NCBI GenBank assembly: GCA_963965975.1
Contig: OZ014415.1
Coordinates: 5,213,001 to 5,277,000 of the forward strand
DNA length: 64,000 nt
Reading direction: 5' to 3'
Source: Xestospongia bergquistia
Taxonomy: Eukaryota > Porifera > Demospongiae > Haplosclerida > Petrosiidae
The notes beneath the pieces were generated by a model, which worked only from the letters and a program-made list of their open reading frames with translations, was not told where the DNA came from and did not search any database. Shown piece after piece: positions 10,301-25,950 of the stretch. How positions within the stretch are numbered: the first letter of the stretch is position 1; the number at the start of each line of letters is the position of its first letter. Position numbers and translations under genes: made by a program.

Positions 10301-13300
10301 TTAAATACTTTAGACGGTTTAGACTATTGAGAAAAGTTTATAAAGTAAACTGCTCATTCTAAAGGACTCTATGGGACTAAAGAAATAAACCACTATTAAC
10401 AGTTTAGTAAGTTGGGTTGCATTAACACTCTAAAGTCTTTAACTTAAAGACTTTAGAAGGTTTAGACTATTGAGTGCAGTTTATAAAGTAAAAAGCTCAA
10501 TCTAAGGGACTCTATGAAGCTAATTAAATAAACTGCTGTTAACAGTTTAGTAAGTTGGTTTGCATTAGCGCTCTAAAGTCTTTAATTTTAGGACTTTAGA
10601 AAGTTTAGAATATTGAGTAAATTTTATAAAGTAAACTGCTCAGTCTAAAGGACTCTATGGGACTAACTATGTAAACTGCTATTAAGAGTTTAGTAAGTTG
10701 GTTTGCATTAACACTCTAAAGTCTTTAATTTAAAGACTTTAGAAGGTTTAGAGTATTGAGTAAAGTTTATAAAGTAAACTGCTCATTCTAAAGGACTCTA
10801 TGGGACTAAAGAAATGAACTGCTTTAAAAGTTCAGTAAGTTGGTTTGCATTAACACTCTAAAGTCTTTAAATTGAAGAGTTTAGAAGGTTTAGACTATTG
10901 AGTGAAGTTTATAAAGTAAACTGCTCATTCTAAAGGACTCTATGGGACTAACTAAATAAACAGCTATTACAGTTTAGTAAGTTGGTTTGCATTAACACTC
11001 TGAAGTCTTCATATTAAAGAGTTTAGAAGGTTTAGACTATTGAGTGAAGTTTATAAAGTAAACAGCTCGGTCTAAAGGACTCTATGATTCTATCTAAATA
11101 AACTATTATTAACAGTTTTTTAAGTTAGTTTGTGATAACACTCGAAAGTCTTTAATTTAAAGACTTTAGAAGGTTTAGACTATTGAGTAAAGTTTATAAA
11201 GTAAACTGCTCAGTCTAAAGGACTCTATGGGACTAAAGAAGTAAACTGCTATTAACAATTTAGTAAGTTGGTTTGCATTAACGCTCTTAAGTCTTTAATT
11301 TAAAGACTTTAGAAGGTTTAGAGTATTGAGTGAAGTTTATTAAGTAAACAGCTCAGTCTAAAGGACTCTATGAAACTAACTAACTAAACTGCTGTTAAGA
11401 GTTTAGTAAGTTGGTTTGCATTAACACTCAAAAGTCTTTAATTTAAAGACTTTAGAAGGTTTAGACTATTGAGTGAAGTTTGTAAAGTAAACTGATAGGT
11501 CTAAAGGACTCTATGGGACTAACTAAATAAACTGCTATTAACAGTTTAGTAATTTGTTTTGCATTAAGGCTCTAAAGTCTTTAATTTAGAGACTTTAGAA
11601 GGTTTAGACTACTGAGTAAATTTTATAAGGTATACTGCTCTCAGTCTAAAGGACTCTATGGGACGAACGAAATAAACTGCTATTAACAGTTTAGTAAGTC
11701 GGCTTGCGTTAACACTCTAAAGTTTTTAAATTAAAGATTTTAGAAAGTTTAGACTATTCAGTGAAGTTTATAAAGTAAACTGCTCAATCTAAAAGACTCT
11801 ATGAAACTAACTAAATAAACTGTTATTAACAGTTTAGTAAGCTCGTTTGCATTAACACTCTAAAGTCTTTAATTTTAAGACTAGAAGGTTTAGACTATTA
11901 GTAAATTTTATAAAGTAAACTGCTCATTCTAAAGAACTCTATGGGACTAACTAATTAAACTACTATTAACACTTTAGTAAGTTTGTTTGCATTAACACTC
12001 TGAAGTGTTTAAATTAAAGAGTTTAGAAGTTTTAGACTATTGAGTGAAGATTATAATGTAAACAGCTCGGTCTAAAGTACTCTAAGGTACTAACTAAATA
12101 AACTGTTATTAACAGTTTAGTAAGTTAGTTTGCGATAAAATTCTAAAGTTTTAATTTAAAGACTTTAGAAGGTTTAGACTATTGAGTAAAGTTTATAAAG
12201 TAAACTGCTCAGTCTAAAGGACTCTATGGGACTAAAGAAATAAACTGCTATTAACAGTTTAGTAAGTTAGTTTGCGTTAACACTCTAAGGTCTTTAATTT
12301 AAAGACTTTAGAATGTTTAGAATATTGAGTAAATTTTATAAAGTAAACTGCTCAGTCTAAAGGACTCTATGGGACTAACTTTGTAAACTGCTATTAACAG
12401 TTAGTAAGTTGGTTTGCATTAACACTCTAAAGTCTTTAATTTAATGAGTTTAGAAGGTTTAGACTGTTGAGTAAAGTTTATAAAGTAAACTGCTCAGTCT
12501 AAATGACTTAATGGGACTAACTAAATAAACTGCTATTAACAGTTTAGTAAGTTGGTTTGCATTAACACTCTAAAGTCTTTAAATTAAAGAGTTTAGAAGG
12601 TTTAGACTATTGAGAGGGAATTATAAAGTAAACAGCACGGTCTAAAGGACTCTAAGGGACTAAATAAATGAACTGTTATCAACAGTTTAGTAAGTTAGTT
12701 TGCGATAATATTCAAAAGTCTTTAATTTAAAGACTTTAGAAGGTTTAGACTATTGAGTAAAGTTTATAAAGTAACCTGCTCAGTCTAAAGGACTCTATAT
12801 GACTAAAGAAATAAACTGCCATTTGCAGTTTAGTAAGAAAGTTTACGTTAACACTCTAAGGTCTTTAATTTAATTGAGTAATCTTTATAACGTAAACTGC
12901 TCATTCTAAAGGACTCTATGGGACTAATGAAATGAACTGCTATTAACAGTTCAGTAAGTTGGTTTGCACTAACACTCTAAAGTCTTTAAATTAAAGAGTT
13001 TAGAAGGTTTAGACTATTGAGTGAAGTTTATAAAGTAAACTGATCAGTCTAAAGGACTCTATGATACTAAGTAAATAAACTGTTATTAACAGTTTAGTAA
13101 GTTTCTTTTCATTAACACTCTAAAGTCTTTAATTTAAAGACTTTAGAAGGTTTAGACTATTAAGTGAAGTTTATAAAGTAAACTGCTCATTTTAAAGGAC
13201 TCTATGGGACTAACTAAATAAAATGCTATTAAAAGTTTAGTAAGTTGCTTTGCATTAAAACTCTGAAGTCTTTAAATTAAAGGGTTTAGAAGGTTAGACT

Positions 13301-16300
13301 ATTGAGTGAAGTTTATAAAGTAAACAGCTCGGTCTAAAGGACTCTATGGGACTGACTAAGTAAACTGCTATTAACATTTCAGTAAGTTAGTTTGCGATAA
13401 CAATGTAACGTCTTTAATTTAAAGACTTTTGAAGGTTTAGACTATTGAGTAAAGTTTATAAAGTAAACTGCTCAGTCTAAAGGACTCTATGGGACTAAAG
13501 AAATAAACTCTATTAACTGTTTTGTAAGTTGGTTTGCTTTAACACTCTAAAGTCTTTAATTTAAAGACTTTTGAAGGTTTAGACTATTGAGTGAAGTTTA
13601 AAAAGTAAAAAGCTCAGTCTAAAGGACTCTAAGAAACTAAGTAAATAAACTGCTGTTAACAGTTTAGTAAGTTGGTTTGCATTAACACTCTAAGGTCTTT
13701 AATTTAAAGACTTTAGAAGGTTTAGACTATTGAGTAAATTTTATAAAGTAAACTGCTCATTCTAAAGGACTCTATGGGACTAACGAAGTAAACTGCTATT
13801 AACAGTTTAGTTATTTGGTTTGCATTAACACTCTAAAGTCTTTAATTTAAAGACTTTAGAAGGTTTAGCCTATTGAGTGAAGTTTTTAAAGTAAACTGAT
13901 AGGTCTAAAGGACTCAATGGGACTAACTAAATAAACTGCTATTAACAGTTTAGTAAGTTGGTTTGCATTAACACTCTAAGGTCTTTAATTTAAAGACTTT
14001 AGAAGGTTTAGACTATTGAGTAAATTTTATAAAGTAAACTGCTCATTCTAAAGGACTCTATGGGACTAACGAAGTAAACTGCTATTAACAGTTTAGTTAT
14101 TTGGTTTGCATTAACACTCTAAAGTCTTTAATTTAAAGACTTTAGAAGGTTTAGCCTATTGAGTGAAGTTTTTAAAGTAAACTCATAGGTCTAAAGGACT
14201 CAATGGGACTAACTAAATAAACTGCTATTAACAGTTTAGTAAGTTGGTTTGCATTAACACTCTAAAGACTTTAATTTAAAGGCTTTAGAAGGTTTAAACT
14301 ATTGAGTAAAGTTTATAAAGTAAACTGCTCATTCTAAAGGACTCTATGGGACTAAAGAAATAAACTGCTATGAAAAGTGCAGTAAGTTCGTTTGCATTAA
14401 CACTCTAAAGTCTTTAATTTAAAGACTAGAAGGTTTAGACTATTAGTAAATTTTATAAAGTGAACTGCTCATTCTAAAGGACTCTATGGGACTAACTAAT
14501 TAAACTGCTATTAACAGTTTAGTAAGTTGGTTTGCATTAACACTCTGAAGTCTTTAAATTAAAGAGTTTAGAAGGTTTAGACTATTGAGAGAGAATTATA
14601 AAGTAAACAGCACGTTCTAAAGGACTCTAAGGGACTAAATAAATAAACTGTTATTAACAGTTTAGTAAGTTAGTTTGCGATAATATTCTAAAGTCTTTAA
14701 TTTAAAGACTTTAGAAGGTTTAGACTATTGAGTAAAGTTTATAAAGTAACCTGCTCAGTCTAAAGGAGTCTATATGACTAAATAAATAAACTGCCATTTA
14801 CAGTTTAGTAAGATAGTTTGCGTTAACACTCTAAGGTCTTTAATTTAAAGACTTTAGAAGGTTTAGAATATTGAGTAAATTTTATTAAGTAAACTGCTCA
14901 GTCTAAAGGACTCTATGGGACTAACTATGTAAACTGCTACTAACAGTTAGTAAGTTGGTTTGCATTAACACTCTAAAGTCTTTAATTTAATGAGTTTAGA
15001 AGGTTTAGACTGTTGAGTAAATTTTATAAAGTAAACTGCTCAGTCTAAATGACTTAATGGGACTAACTAAATAAACTGCTATTAACAGTTTAGTAAGTTG
15101 GTTTGCATTAACACTCTAAAGTCTTTAATTTAAAGACTTTAGAAGGTTTAGACTATTGAGTAAACTTTATAAAGTAAACTGCTCATTCTAAAGAACTCTA
15201 TGGGACTAATGAAATGAACTGCTATTAACAGTTCAATAACTTGGTTTGCATTAACACTCCAAAGTCTTTAAATTAAAGAGTTTAGAAGGTTTAGACTATT
15301 GAATGAAGTTTATAAAGTAAACTGGTCAGTCTAAAGGACTCTATGAAACTAACTAAATAACTGTTATTAACAGTTTAGTAAGTTCGTTTGCATTAACACT
15401 CTGAAGTCTTTAATTCAAAGACTTTAGAAGGTTTAGACTATTGAGTGAAGTTTATAAAGTAAACTGCTCATTCTAAAGGACTCTATGGGATTAACTAAAG
15501 AAACTTCTATTAAAAGTTTAGTAAGTTGGTTTGCATTAACACTCTGAAGTCTTTAAATTAAAGAGTTTAGAAGGTTTAGACTATTGAGTGAAGTTTATAA
15601 AGTAAACAGCTCGGTCTAAAGGACTCTATGGGATAGACTAAATAAACTGTTATTAATAGTTTAGTAAGTTAGTTTGCGATAACACTCTAAAGTCTTTAAT
15701 TTAAAGACTAGAAGGTTTAGACTATTAGTAAACTTTATGAAGTGAACTGCTCATTCTAAAGTACTCTATGGGACTAACTAATTAAACTGCTATTAACAGT
15801 TTAGTAAGTTGGTTTGGATTAACACTCTGAAGTCTTTAAATTAAAGAGTTTAGAAGGTTTAGACTATTGAGTGAAGTAAAAAGCACGGTCTAAAGGACTC
15901 TAAGGGACTAACTAAATAAACTTTTATTAACAGTTTAGTAAGTTAGTTTGCGATAAAATTCTAAACTCTTTAATTTAAAGACTTTAGAATGTTTAGACTA
16001 TTGAGTAAAGTTTATAAAGTAAACTGCTCAGTCTAAAATGAACTGCTATTAACAGTTCAGTAACTTGGTTTGCATTAGCACTCTAAAGTCTTTAAATTAA
16101 AGAGTTTAGAAGGTTTAGACTATTGAGTGAAGTTTATAAAGAAAACTGGTCAGTCTAAAGGACTCTATGAAGCTAACTAAATAACTGTTATTAACAGTTT
16201 AGTAAGTTCGTTTGCATTAACACTCTAAAGTCTTTAATTTAAAGACTTTAGAAGGTTTAGACTATTGAGTGAAGTTTATAAAGTAAACTGCTCATTCTAA

Positions 16301-19300
16301 AGGACTCTATGGGACTAACTAAATAAACTGCTATTAAAAGTTTAGTAAGTTGGTTTGCATTAACACTCTGAAGTCTTTAAATTAAAGAGATTAGAAGGTT
16401 TAGACTATTGAGTGAAGATTATAAAGTAAACACCTCGGTCTGAAGGACTCTATGGGACTAACTAAATAAATTGTTATTAACAGTTCAGTAAGTTAGTTTG
16501 CGGTAACACTCTAAAGTATTTAATTTAAAGACTTTAGAAGGTTTAGACTATTGAGTAAATTTTATAAAGTAAACTGCTCAGTCTAAAGGACTCTATGGGA
16601 CTAAAGAAATAAACTGCTATTAACAGTTTAGAAAGTTGGTTCCTATTAACACTCTAAAGTCTTTAATTTAAAGACTTTAGAAGGTTTAGACTATTGAGTG
16701 AAGTTTAAAAAGTAAAAAGCTCAGTCTAAAGGACTCTATGAAACTAAGTAAATAAACCGCTGTTAACAGTTTAGTAAGTTGGTTTGCATTAACACTCTAA
16801 AGTCTTTAATTCAAAGACTTTAGAAGGTTTAGACTATTGAGTAAAGTTTATAAAGTAAACTGCTCATTCTAAAGGACTCTATGGGACTAACTAAATAAAC
16901 TGCTATTAAGAGTTTAGTTATTTGGTTTGCATTAACACTCTATAGTCTTTAATTTAAAGACTTTACAAGGTTTAGCCTATTGAGTGAAGTTTTTAAAGTA
17001 AACTGATAGGTCTAAAGGACTCTATAGGACTAATTAAATAAACTGCTATTAACAGTTTAGTAAGTTGGTTTGCATTAACACTCTAAAGTCTTTATTTTAA
17101 AGACTTTAGAAGGTTTAAACTATTGAGTAAAGTTTATAAAGTAAACTGCTCTGTCTAAAGGACTCTATCAAACTAAGTAAATAAACTGCTGTTCACAGTT
17201 TAGTAAGTAGGTTTGCATTAACACTCTAAAGTCTTTAATTTAAAGACTTTAGAAGGTTTAGACTATTGAGTAAAGTTTATAAAGTAAATTGCTCATTCTA
17301 AAGGACTCTATGGGACTAACGAAATAAACTGCTATTAACAGTTTAGTAAGTTGGTTTGCATTAACACTCTAAAGTCTTTAATTTAAAGACTTTAAAAGGT
17401 TTAGCCTATTGAGTGAAGTTTTGAAAGTAAACTGATAGGTCTAAAGGACTCTATGGGACTAACAAAATAAACTGCTATTAACAGTTTAGTAAGTTGGTTT
17501 GCATTAACACTCTAAAGACTTTAATTTAAAGACTTTAGAAGGTTTAAACTATTGAGTAAATTTTATAAAGTAAACTGCTCAGTCTAAAGGACTCGATGGG
17601 ACTAACGAAATAAACTGCTATTAACAGTTTAGTAAGTGGGTTTGCATTAACCCTCTAAAGTCTTTAATTTAAAGACTTTAGAAGGTTTCGACTATTGAGT
17701 AAAGTTTATAAAGTAAACTGCTCATTCTAAAGGACTCTATGGCACTAAAGAAATAAACTGCTATTAAAATTTCAGTAAGTTCGTGTGCATTAACACTCTA
17801 AAGTGTTTAATTTAAGACTAGAAGTTTTAGACTATTAGTAAATTTTATAAAGTAAACTGCTCATTCTAAAGGACTCTATGGGACAACTAAATAAACTGCT
17901 ATTAACAGTTTAATTATTTGGTTTGCATTAACACTCTAAAGTCTTTAAGTTAAAGACTTTAGAAGGTTTAGCCTATTGTGTGAAGATTTTAAAGTAAACT
18001 GATAGGTCTAAAGGACTCTATGGGACTAACTATATAACCTGCTATTAACAGTTTAGTAAGTTGGTTTGCAATAACACTCTAAAGTCTTTAATTTAAAGAC
18101 TTTAGAAGGTTTAAACTATTGAGTAAAGTTTATAAAGTAAACTGCTCAGTCTAAAGGACTCTATGGGACTAACGAAATAAACTGCTATTAACAGTTTAGT
18201 AAGTTGGTTTGCATTAACACTCTAAAGTCTTTAATTTAAAGACTTTAGAAGTTTAAACTATTGAGTAAAGCTTATAAAGTAAACTGCTCATTCTAAAGGA
18301 CTCTATGGGACTAAAGAAATAAACTGCTATTAAAAGTTCAGTAAGTTGGTTTGCATTAACACTCTAAAGTCTTTAAATTAAAGAGTTTAGAAAGTTTAGA
18401 CAATTGAATGAAGTTTATAAAGTGAACTGGTCTGTCTAAAGGACTCTATGAAACTAACTAAATAAACTGTTATTAACAGTTTAGTAGGTTGGTTTGCATT
18501 AACACTCTAAAGTCTTTAATTTAAAGACTAGAAGGTTTAGACTATTGAGTAAATTTTATAAAGTAAACTGCTCATTCTGAAGGACTCTATGGGACTAAAT
18601 AATTAAACTGCTATTAACAGTTTAGTAAGTTGGTTTGCATTAACATTCTGAAGTCTTAAATTAAAGAGTTTAGAAGGTTTAGAGTATTGAGTGAAGTTTA
18701 TAAAGAAAACAGCTCGGTCTAAAGGACTCTATGGGACTAACAAAATAAACTGCTATTAACAGTTTAGTAAGTTAGTTTGCGATAACACACTAGTCTTTAA
18801 TTTAGAGACTTTAGAAGGTTTTGACTATTGAGTAAATTTTATATAGTAAACTCCTCAGTCTAAAGGACTGTATGGCACTAAGTAAATAAACTGCTATTAA
18901 CAGTTTAGTAAGTTGGTTTGCATTAACACTCTAAAGTCTTTAATTTAAAGAATTTAGAAGGTTTAGACTGTTGAGTAAAGTTTATAAAGTAAACTGCTCA
19001 TTCTAAAGGACTCTGTGGGACTAAAGAAATAAACTGCTATTACCAGTTCAGTAAGTTGGTTTGCATTAACACTCTAAAGTCTTTATATTAAAGAGTTTAG
19101 ATGGTTTAGACTATTCAATGAAGTTTATAAAGTAAAATTGTCAGTCTAACGGACTCTATGAAACTAACTAAATAAACTGTTATTAACAGTTTAGTAAGTT
19201 CCTCTGCATTAACACTCTAAAATCTTTGATTTAAAGACTTTAGAAGGTTTAGACTATAGAGTAAATTTCATAAGGTAAACTGCTCTTTCTAATGGACTCT

Positions 19301-22300
19301 ATGGGACTAACTAAATAAACTGTTATTAACAGTTTAGTAAGTTGGTTTGCATTAACACTCTGAAGTCTTTTAATTAAAGAGTTTAGAATGTTTTGACTAT
19401 TGAGTGAAGTTTATAAAGTAAACAGCTCGGTCTAAAGGACTCTATGGGACTAAGTAAATAAAATGTTATTAACAGTTTAGTAAGTTAGTTTGCGATAACA
19501 TTCTAATGTCTTTAATTTAAAGACTTTAGAAGGTTTAGACTATTGAGTAAAGTTTATAAAGTAAACTGCTGAGTCTAAAGGACTCTATTGCTCTAAAGAA
19601 ATAAACTGCTTTTAACAGTTTAGTAAGTTGGGTTGCATTAACACTCTAAAGTCTTTAATTTAAAGACTTCAGAAGGTTTAGACTATTGAGTAAAGTTTAT
19701 AAAGTAGACTGCTCAATGTAAAGGACTCTATGGGACTAATGAAATAAACTGCTATTAACAGTTTAGTAAGTTGGTTTGCATTAACACTCTAAAGTCTTTA
19801 ATTTAAAGACTTTAGAAGGTTTAGACTATTAAGTAAAGTTTATAAAGTAAACTGCTCATTCTAAAGGACATTATGGGACAAAAGAAATAAACTGCTATTA
19901 CCAGTTCAGTAAGTTTGTTTGCATTAACACTCTAAAGTCTTTAAATTAAAGAGTTTAGAAAGTTTAGTCTATTGAGTGAAGTTTATAAAGGAAACTGGTC
20001 AGTCTAAAGGACTCTGTGAAAATAACTAAATAAACTATTATTAACAGTTTAGTAAGTTCGTTGGCATTAACACTCTAAAGTCTTTAATTTAAAGAGTAGA
20101 AGGTTTAGACTATTGAGTAAATTTTATAAAGTAAACTGCTCATTCTAAGGGACTCTATGGGACTAACTAATTAAACTGCTATTAACAGTTTAGTAAGTTT
20201 GTTTGCATTAACACTCTGAAGTCTTTCAATTAAAGAGGTTAGAAGGTTTAGAGTATTGAGTGAAGTTTATAAAGTAAACAGCTCGGTCTAAAGGCCTCTA
20301 TGGGACTAACAAAAAAACTGTTTTTAACCGTTAAGTAAGTTCGTTTGCGATAACACTCTAAAGTCTTTAATTTAAAGACTTTAGAAGGTTTAGACTACTG
20401 AGTAAAGTTTATAAAGTAAACTGCTCAGTCTAAAGGACTCTATGGGACTAAAGAAAAAAACTGCTATTAAAACTTTAGCAAGTTAGTTTGCGTTAACACT
20501 CTAAGGTCTTTAATTTAAAGACTAGAATGTTTAGAATATTGAGTAAATTTTATAATGTAAACTACTCATTCTAAAGGACTCTATGGGACTAAATAATTAA
20601 ACTGCTATTAACAGTTTAGTAAGTTGGTTTGCATTAACACTCTGAAGTCTGTAAATTAAAGAGTTTAGAAAGTTGAGAGTATTGAGTGAAGTTTAATAAG
20701 TAAACAGCTCGGTCTAAAGGACTCTATGAAACTAAGTAAATAAACTGCTATTAACAGTTTAGTAAGTTTGTTTGCGTTCACACTCTAAAGTCTTAATTTA
20801 AAGACTTTAGAAGGTTTAGACTATTAAGTAAAGTTTATAAAGTAAACTGCTCATTCTAAAGGACTCTATGGGACTAAAGAAATAAACTGCTATTGACAGT
20901 TTAGTAAGTTGGTTTACATTAACACTCTAAATTCTTTAATTTAAAGACTTTAGAAGGTTTAGACTATTGAGTGAAGTTTATAAAGTAAAAAGATCAGTCT
21001 AAAAGACTCTATGAAACTGAGTAAATAAACTGCTGATAACAGTTTAGTAAGTTGATTTGCATTAACACTCTAAAGTCTTTAATTTAAGGACTTTAGAAAG
21101 TTTACAATATTGAGTAAATTTTATAAAGTAAACTGCTCAGTCTAATGGACTCTATGGGACTAAATATGTAAACTGCTATTAACAGTTTAGTAAGTTGGTT
21201 TGCATTAACACTCTAAAGTCTTTAATTTAATGACTTTACAAGTTTTAGACTGTTGAGTAAAGTTTATAAGGTGAACTTTAGGTCTAAAGGACTCTATCGG
21301 AATAACTAAATAAACTGCTACTAACAGTTTAGTAAGTTGGTTTGCATTAACACTCTAAAGTCTTTAATTTAAAGACTTTAGAATGTTTACACCATTGAGT
21401 AAATTTTATAAAGTAAACTGCTCAATCTAAAGGACTCTATGGGACTAACGAAATAAACTGCTATTAACAGCTTAGTAAGTTGGTTTGCATTAACACTCTA
21501 AAGTCTTTAATTTAATGGCTTTAGAAGGTTTAGACTATTGAGTAAATTTTATAAAGTAAAATGCTCATTCTAAAGGACTCTATTAGACTAAAGAAATGAA
21601 CTGCTATTAGCAGTTCAGTAAGTTGGTTTGCATTAACACTCTAAAATCTTTAAATTGAAGAGTTTCGAAGGTTTAGACTATTGAGTGAAGTTTATAATGT
21701 AAACTGCTCACTCTAAAGGACTCTATGGGATTAACTAAATAATCTGTTATTAACCGTTTAGTAAGTTAGTTTGCGATAACACTCTAAAGTTTTTAATTTA
21801 AAGACTTTAGAAGGTTTAGACTATTGAGTAAAGTTTATAAAGTAAACTGCTCAGTCTAAAGGACTCTATGGAGTAACTAAATAAAGTGCTATTAACAGTT
21901 TAGTAAGTTGGTTTGCATTAACACTCTAAAGTCTTTAATTTAAAGACATTAGAAGGTTTAGACTATTGAGTGAAATTTGTAAAGTAAACTGATTGGTTTA
22001 AAGGACTCTATGGGACTAACTAAATAAACTACTATTAACAGTTTAGTAAGTTGGTTTGCATTAACACTCTAAAGTCTTTAATTTAAAGACTTTAGAAGGT
22101 TTAAACTGTTGAGTAAAGTTTATAGAGTAAACTGCTCAGTCTAAAGGACTCTATGGGACTAAAGAAATAAACTGCTATTAACAGTTTAGTAAGTTGGTTT
22201 GCATTAACACTCTAAAGTCTTTAATTTAAAGACTTTAGAAGGTTGAGACTATTGAGTAAATTTTTATAAAGTAAACTGCTCATTCTAAAGGACTCTATGG

Positions 22301-25300
22301 GACTAAAGAAATAAACTGCTATTAACAGTTCAGTAAGTGGGTTTGCATTACCACTCTAAAGTCTTTAAATTAAAGAGTTTAGAAAGTTTAGACTATTGAT
22401 TTAAGTTTATAAAGTAAACTGGTCAGTCTAAAGGACTCTATGAACTAACTAAATAAACTGTTATTAACAGTTTAGTAAGTTCGTTTGCATTAACACTCTA
22501 AAGTCTTTAATTTAAAGACTAGAATTTTTAGACAATTAAGTAAATTTTATAAAGTAAACTGCTCATTCTAAAGGATTCTATGGGACTAACTAATTAAACT
22601 TTTATTAACAGTTTAGTAAGTTGGTTTGCATTAACCCTCTGAAGTCTTTAAATTAAAGAGTTTAGAAGGTTTAGAGTATTGAGTGAAGTTTTTAAAGTAA
22701 ACAGCTCGGTCTACAGGACTCTTTGGGACTAATTAAATAAACTGTTATTAACAGTTTAGAAAGTTAGTTTGTGATAACACTCTAAAGTCTTTAATTTAAA
22801 GACTTTAGAAGGTTTAGACTACTGAGTAAAGCTTATAAAGTAAACTGCACAGTCTAAAGGACTCTATGGGACTAAAGAAATAAACTGCTATTAACAGTTT
22901 AGTAAGTTTGTTTGCATGGACACTCTAAAGTCTTTAATTTAAAGACTTTAGAAGCTTTAGACTATTGAGTGAAGTTTATAAAGTAAAAAGCTCAGTCTAA
23001 AAAACTCTATGAAACTAAGTAAATAAACTGCTGTTAACAGTTTAGTAAGTTGGTTTGCATTAACACTCTAAAGTCTTTAATTTAAAGACTTTAGAAGGTT
23101 TAGACTATTGAGTTAAGTTTGTAAGGTAAACTGCTCAGTCTAAAGGACTGTATAGGACTAACGAAATAAACTGCTATTAACAGTTTAGTAAGTTGGTTTG
23201 CATTAACACTCTAAAGTCTTTAATTTAAAGACTTTAGAAGGTTTAGACTATTGAGTATAGTTTATAAAGTAAAGTGCTCATTCTAAAGGACTCTATGGGA
23301 CTCTAGAAATAAACTGCTTTTAACAGTTCAGTAAGTTGGTTTGCATTAATACTCTACAGTCTTTAAATTAAAGATTTTAGAAGGTTTAGACTATTGAATG
23401 AAGTTTATAAAGTAAACTTGTCTGTCTAAAGGCTCTATGAAACTAACTAAATAAAATGTTATTAACACTTTAGTAAGTTCGTTTGCATTAACACTCTAAA
23501 GTCTTTAATTTAAAGACTTTAGAAGGTTTGAACTATTGAGTGAGGTTTATAAAGTAAACAGCTCGGTCTAAAAGACTCTATGGGACTAACTAAATAAACT
23601 GTTAGTAACAGTTTAGTAAGTTAGTTTGCGATAACACTCTAAAGTCTTTAATTTAAAGACTTTAGAAGGTTTAGACTATTGAGTAAAGTTTGTAAAGTAA
23701 ACTGCACAGTCTAAAGGACTCTATGGGCTAAAGAAATAAACTGCTATTAAAAGTTTAGTAAGTTTGTTTGCATGGACATTCTAAAGTCTTTAATTTAAAG
23801 ACTTTAGAAGGTTTAGCCTATTGAGTGAAGTTTATAAAGTAAAAAGCTCAGTCTAAAGGACTCTATGAAACTAAGTAAATAAACTGCTGTTAACAGTTTA
23901 GTAAGTTGGATTGCATTAACACTATAGAGTGTTTAATTTAAAGACATTAGAAGATTTAGAGTATTGAGTGAAGTTTATAAAGTAAACTGCTCATTCTAAA
24001 GGACTCTATGGGACTAAAGAAATGAACTGCTATTAACAGTTTAGTAAGTTAGTTTGCATTAACACTCTGAAGTCTTTAATTTAAAGACTTTAGAAGGTTT
24101 AGACTATTGAGTAAATTTTATAAAGTAAACTGCTCAGTCTAAAGCACTCTATGGGACTAAAGAAATAAACTGCTATTAACTGTTTAGTAATTTGGGTTCC
24201 ATTAACACTCTAAAGTCTTTAATTTAAAGACTTTAGAAGGTTTAGAGTATTGAGTGAAGTTTATAAAGTAAACAGCTCAGTCTAAAGGACTCAATGAAAC
24301 TAAGTAACTAAACTGCTGTTAACAGTTTAGTAAGTTGGTTTGCATTAACACTGAAAAGTCTTTAATTTAAAGACTTTAGAAGGTTTAGACTATTGAGTGA
24401 AGTTTGTAAAGTAAACTGATAGGTCTAAAGGACTCTATGGGACTAACTAAATTAACAGCTATTAACAGTTTAGTAAGTTTGTTTGCATTAACACTCTAAA
24501 GTCTTTAATTTAAAGACTCTAGAAGATTTAGACTATTGAGTAAAGTTTATAAAGTAAACTGCTCAGTCTAAGGGACTTTATGGGACTAACGAAAGAAACT
24601 GCTATTAACAGTTCAGTAAGTTGGTTTTATTAACACTCTAAAGTCTTTAAATTAAAGAGTTTAGAAAGTTTAGACTATTGAGTGAAGTTTATAAAGTAAA
24701 CTGGTCAGTCTAAAGGACTCTATTAAACTAACCAAATAAACTGTTTTTAACAGTTTAGTAAGTTCGTTTGCATTAACACTCTAAAGTCTTTAATTTAAAG
24801 ACTAGAAGGTTAAGACTATTGAGTAAATTTTATCAAGTAAACTACTCATTCTAAAGGACTGTATGGGACTAATTAAATGAACTGCTATTAACAGTTTAGT
24901 AAGTTGGTTAGCATGAATACTCTAATGTCTTTAAATTAAAGAGTTTAGAAGGTTTAGACTATTGAGTGAAGTTTATAAAGTAAACAGCTCGGTCTAAAGG
25001 ACTCTATGGGACTAACTAAATAAACTGTTATTAACAGTTTAGTAAGTTAGTTTGCGATAACACTCTAAAGTCTTTAATTTAAAGACTTTAGAAGGTTTAG
25101 ACTACTGAGTAAAGTTTATAAAGTAAACTGCTCAGTCTAAAGGACTCTAGGGGACTAAAGAAAGAAACTGCTATTAACAGTTTAGTAAGTTTGTTTGCGT
25201 TAACACTCTAAGGTCTTTAATTTAAAGACTAAAAGGTTTAGACTATTGAGTAAATTTTATAAAGTAAACTGCTCATTCTAAAGGACTCTATGGGACTAAC

Positions 25301-25950
25301 TAATTAAACTGCTATTAACAGTTTAGTAAGTTGGTTTGCATTAACACTCTGAAGTCTTTAAATTAAAGAGTTTAGAATGTTTAGACTATTGAGTGAAGTT
25401 TGTAAAGTAAAGAGCTCGTTCTAAAGGACTCTATGGGACTATCTAAATAAACTGTTATTAACAGTTTGGTAAGTTAGTTTGCGTTAACACTCTAATGTCT
25501 TTAAATTAAAGAGTTTAGAAGGTTTAGACTATTGAGTGAAGTTTATAAAGTAAACAGCTCGGTCTAAAGGACTGTATGGGACTAACTAAATAAACTGCTA
25601 TTAACTGTTTAGTAAGTTGGTTTGCATTAACACTGTAAAGTCTTTAATTTAAAGACTTTAGAAGGTTTAGACTATTGAGTGAAGTTTGTAAAGTAAACTG
25701 ATAGGTCTAAAGGACTCTATTGGACTAACTTAATAAACTGCTATTAACAGTTTAGTAAGTTTGTTTGCATTAACACTCTAAAGTCTTTAATTTAAAGACT
25801 TTAGAAGGTTTAGACTATTGAGTGAAGTTAATAAAGTAGACTGCTCAGTCTAAAGGACTCTATGGGACTAACGAAATAAACTGCTATTAACAGTTTTGTA
25901 AGTTGGTTTGCATTAACACTCTAAAGTCCTTATTTTCTAGACTTTAGAAG
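7305..25950. repeat. Left satellite subarray, type-A monomers
   Basis: Most monomers here carry GGACTCTATGGGACTAA and TAAACTGCTATTAACAG or TAAACTGTTATTAACAG. In the TGTTA form the second dyad becomes a near-perfect palindrome with 10-bp arms around a single T. Local dimeric duplications occur, for example a 286-bp offset between the monomer pairs starting near 13688 and 13974. Confidence 0.8.
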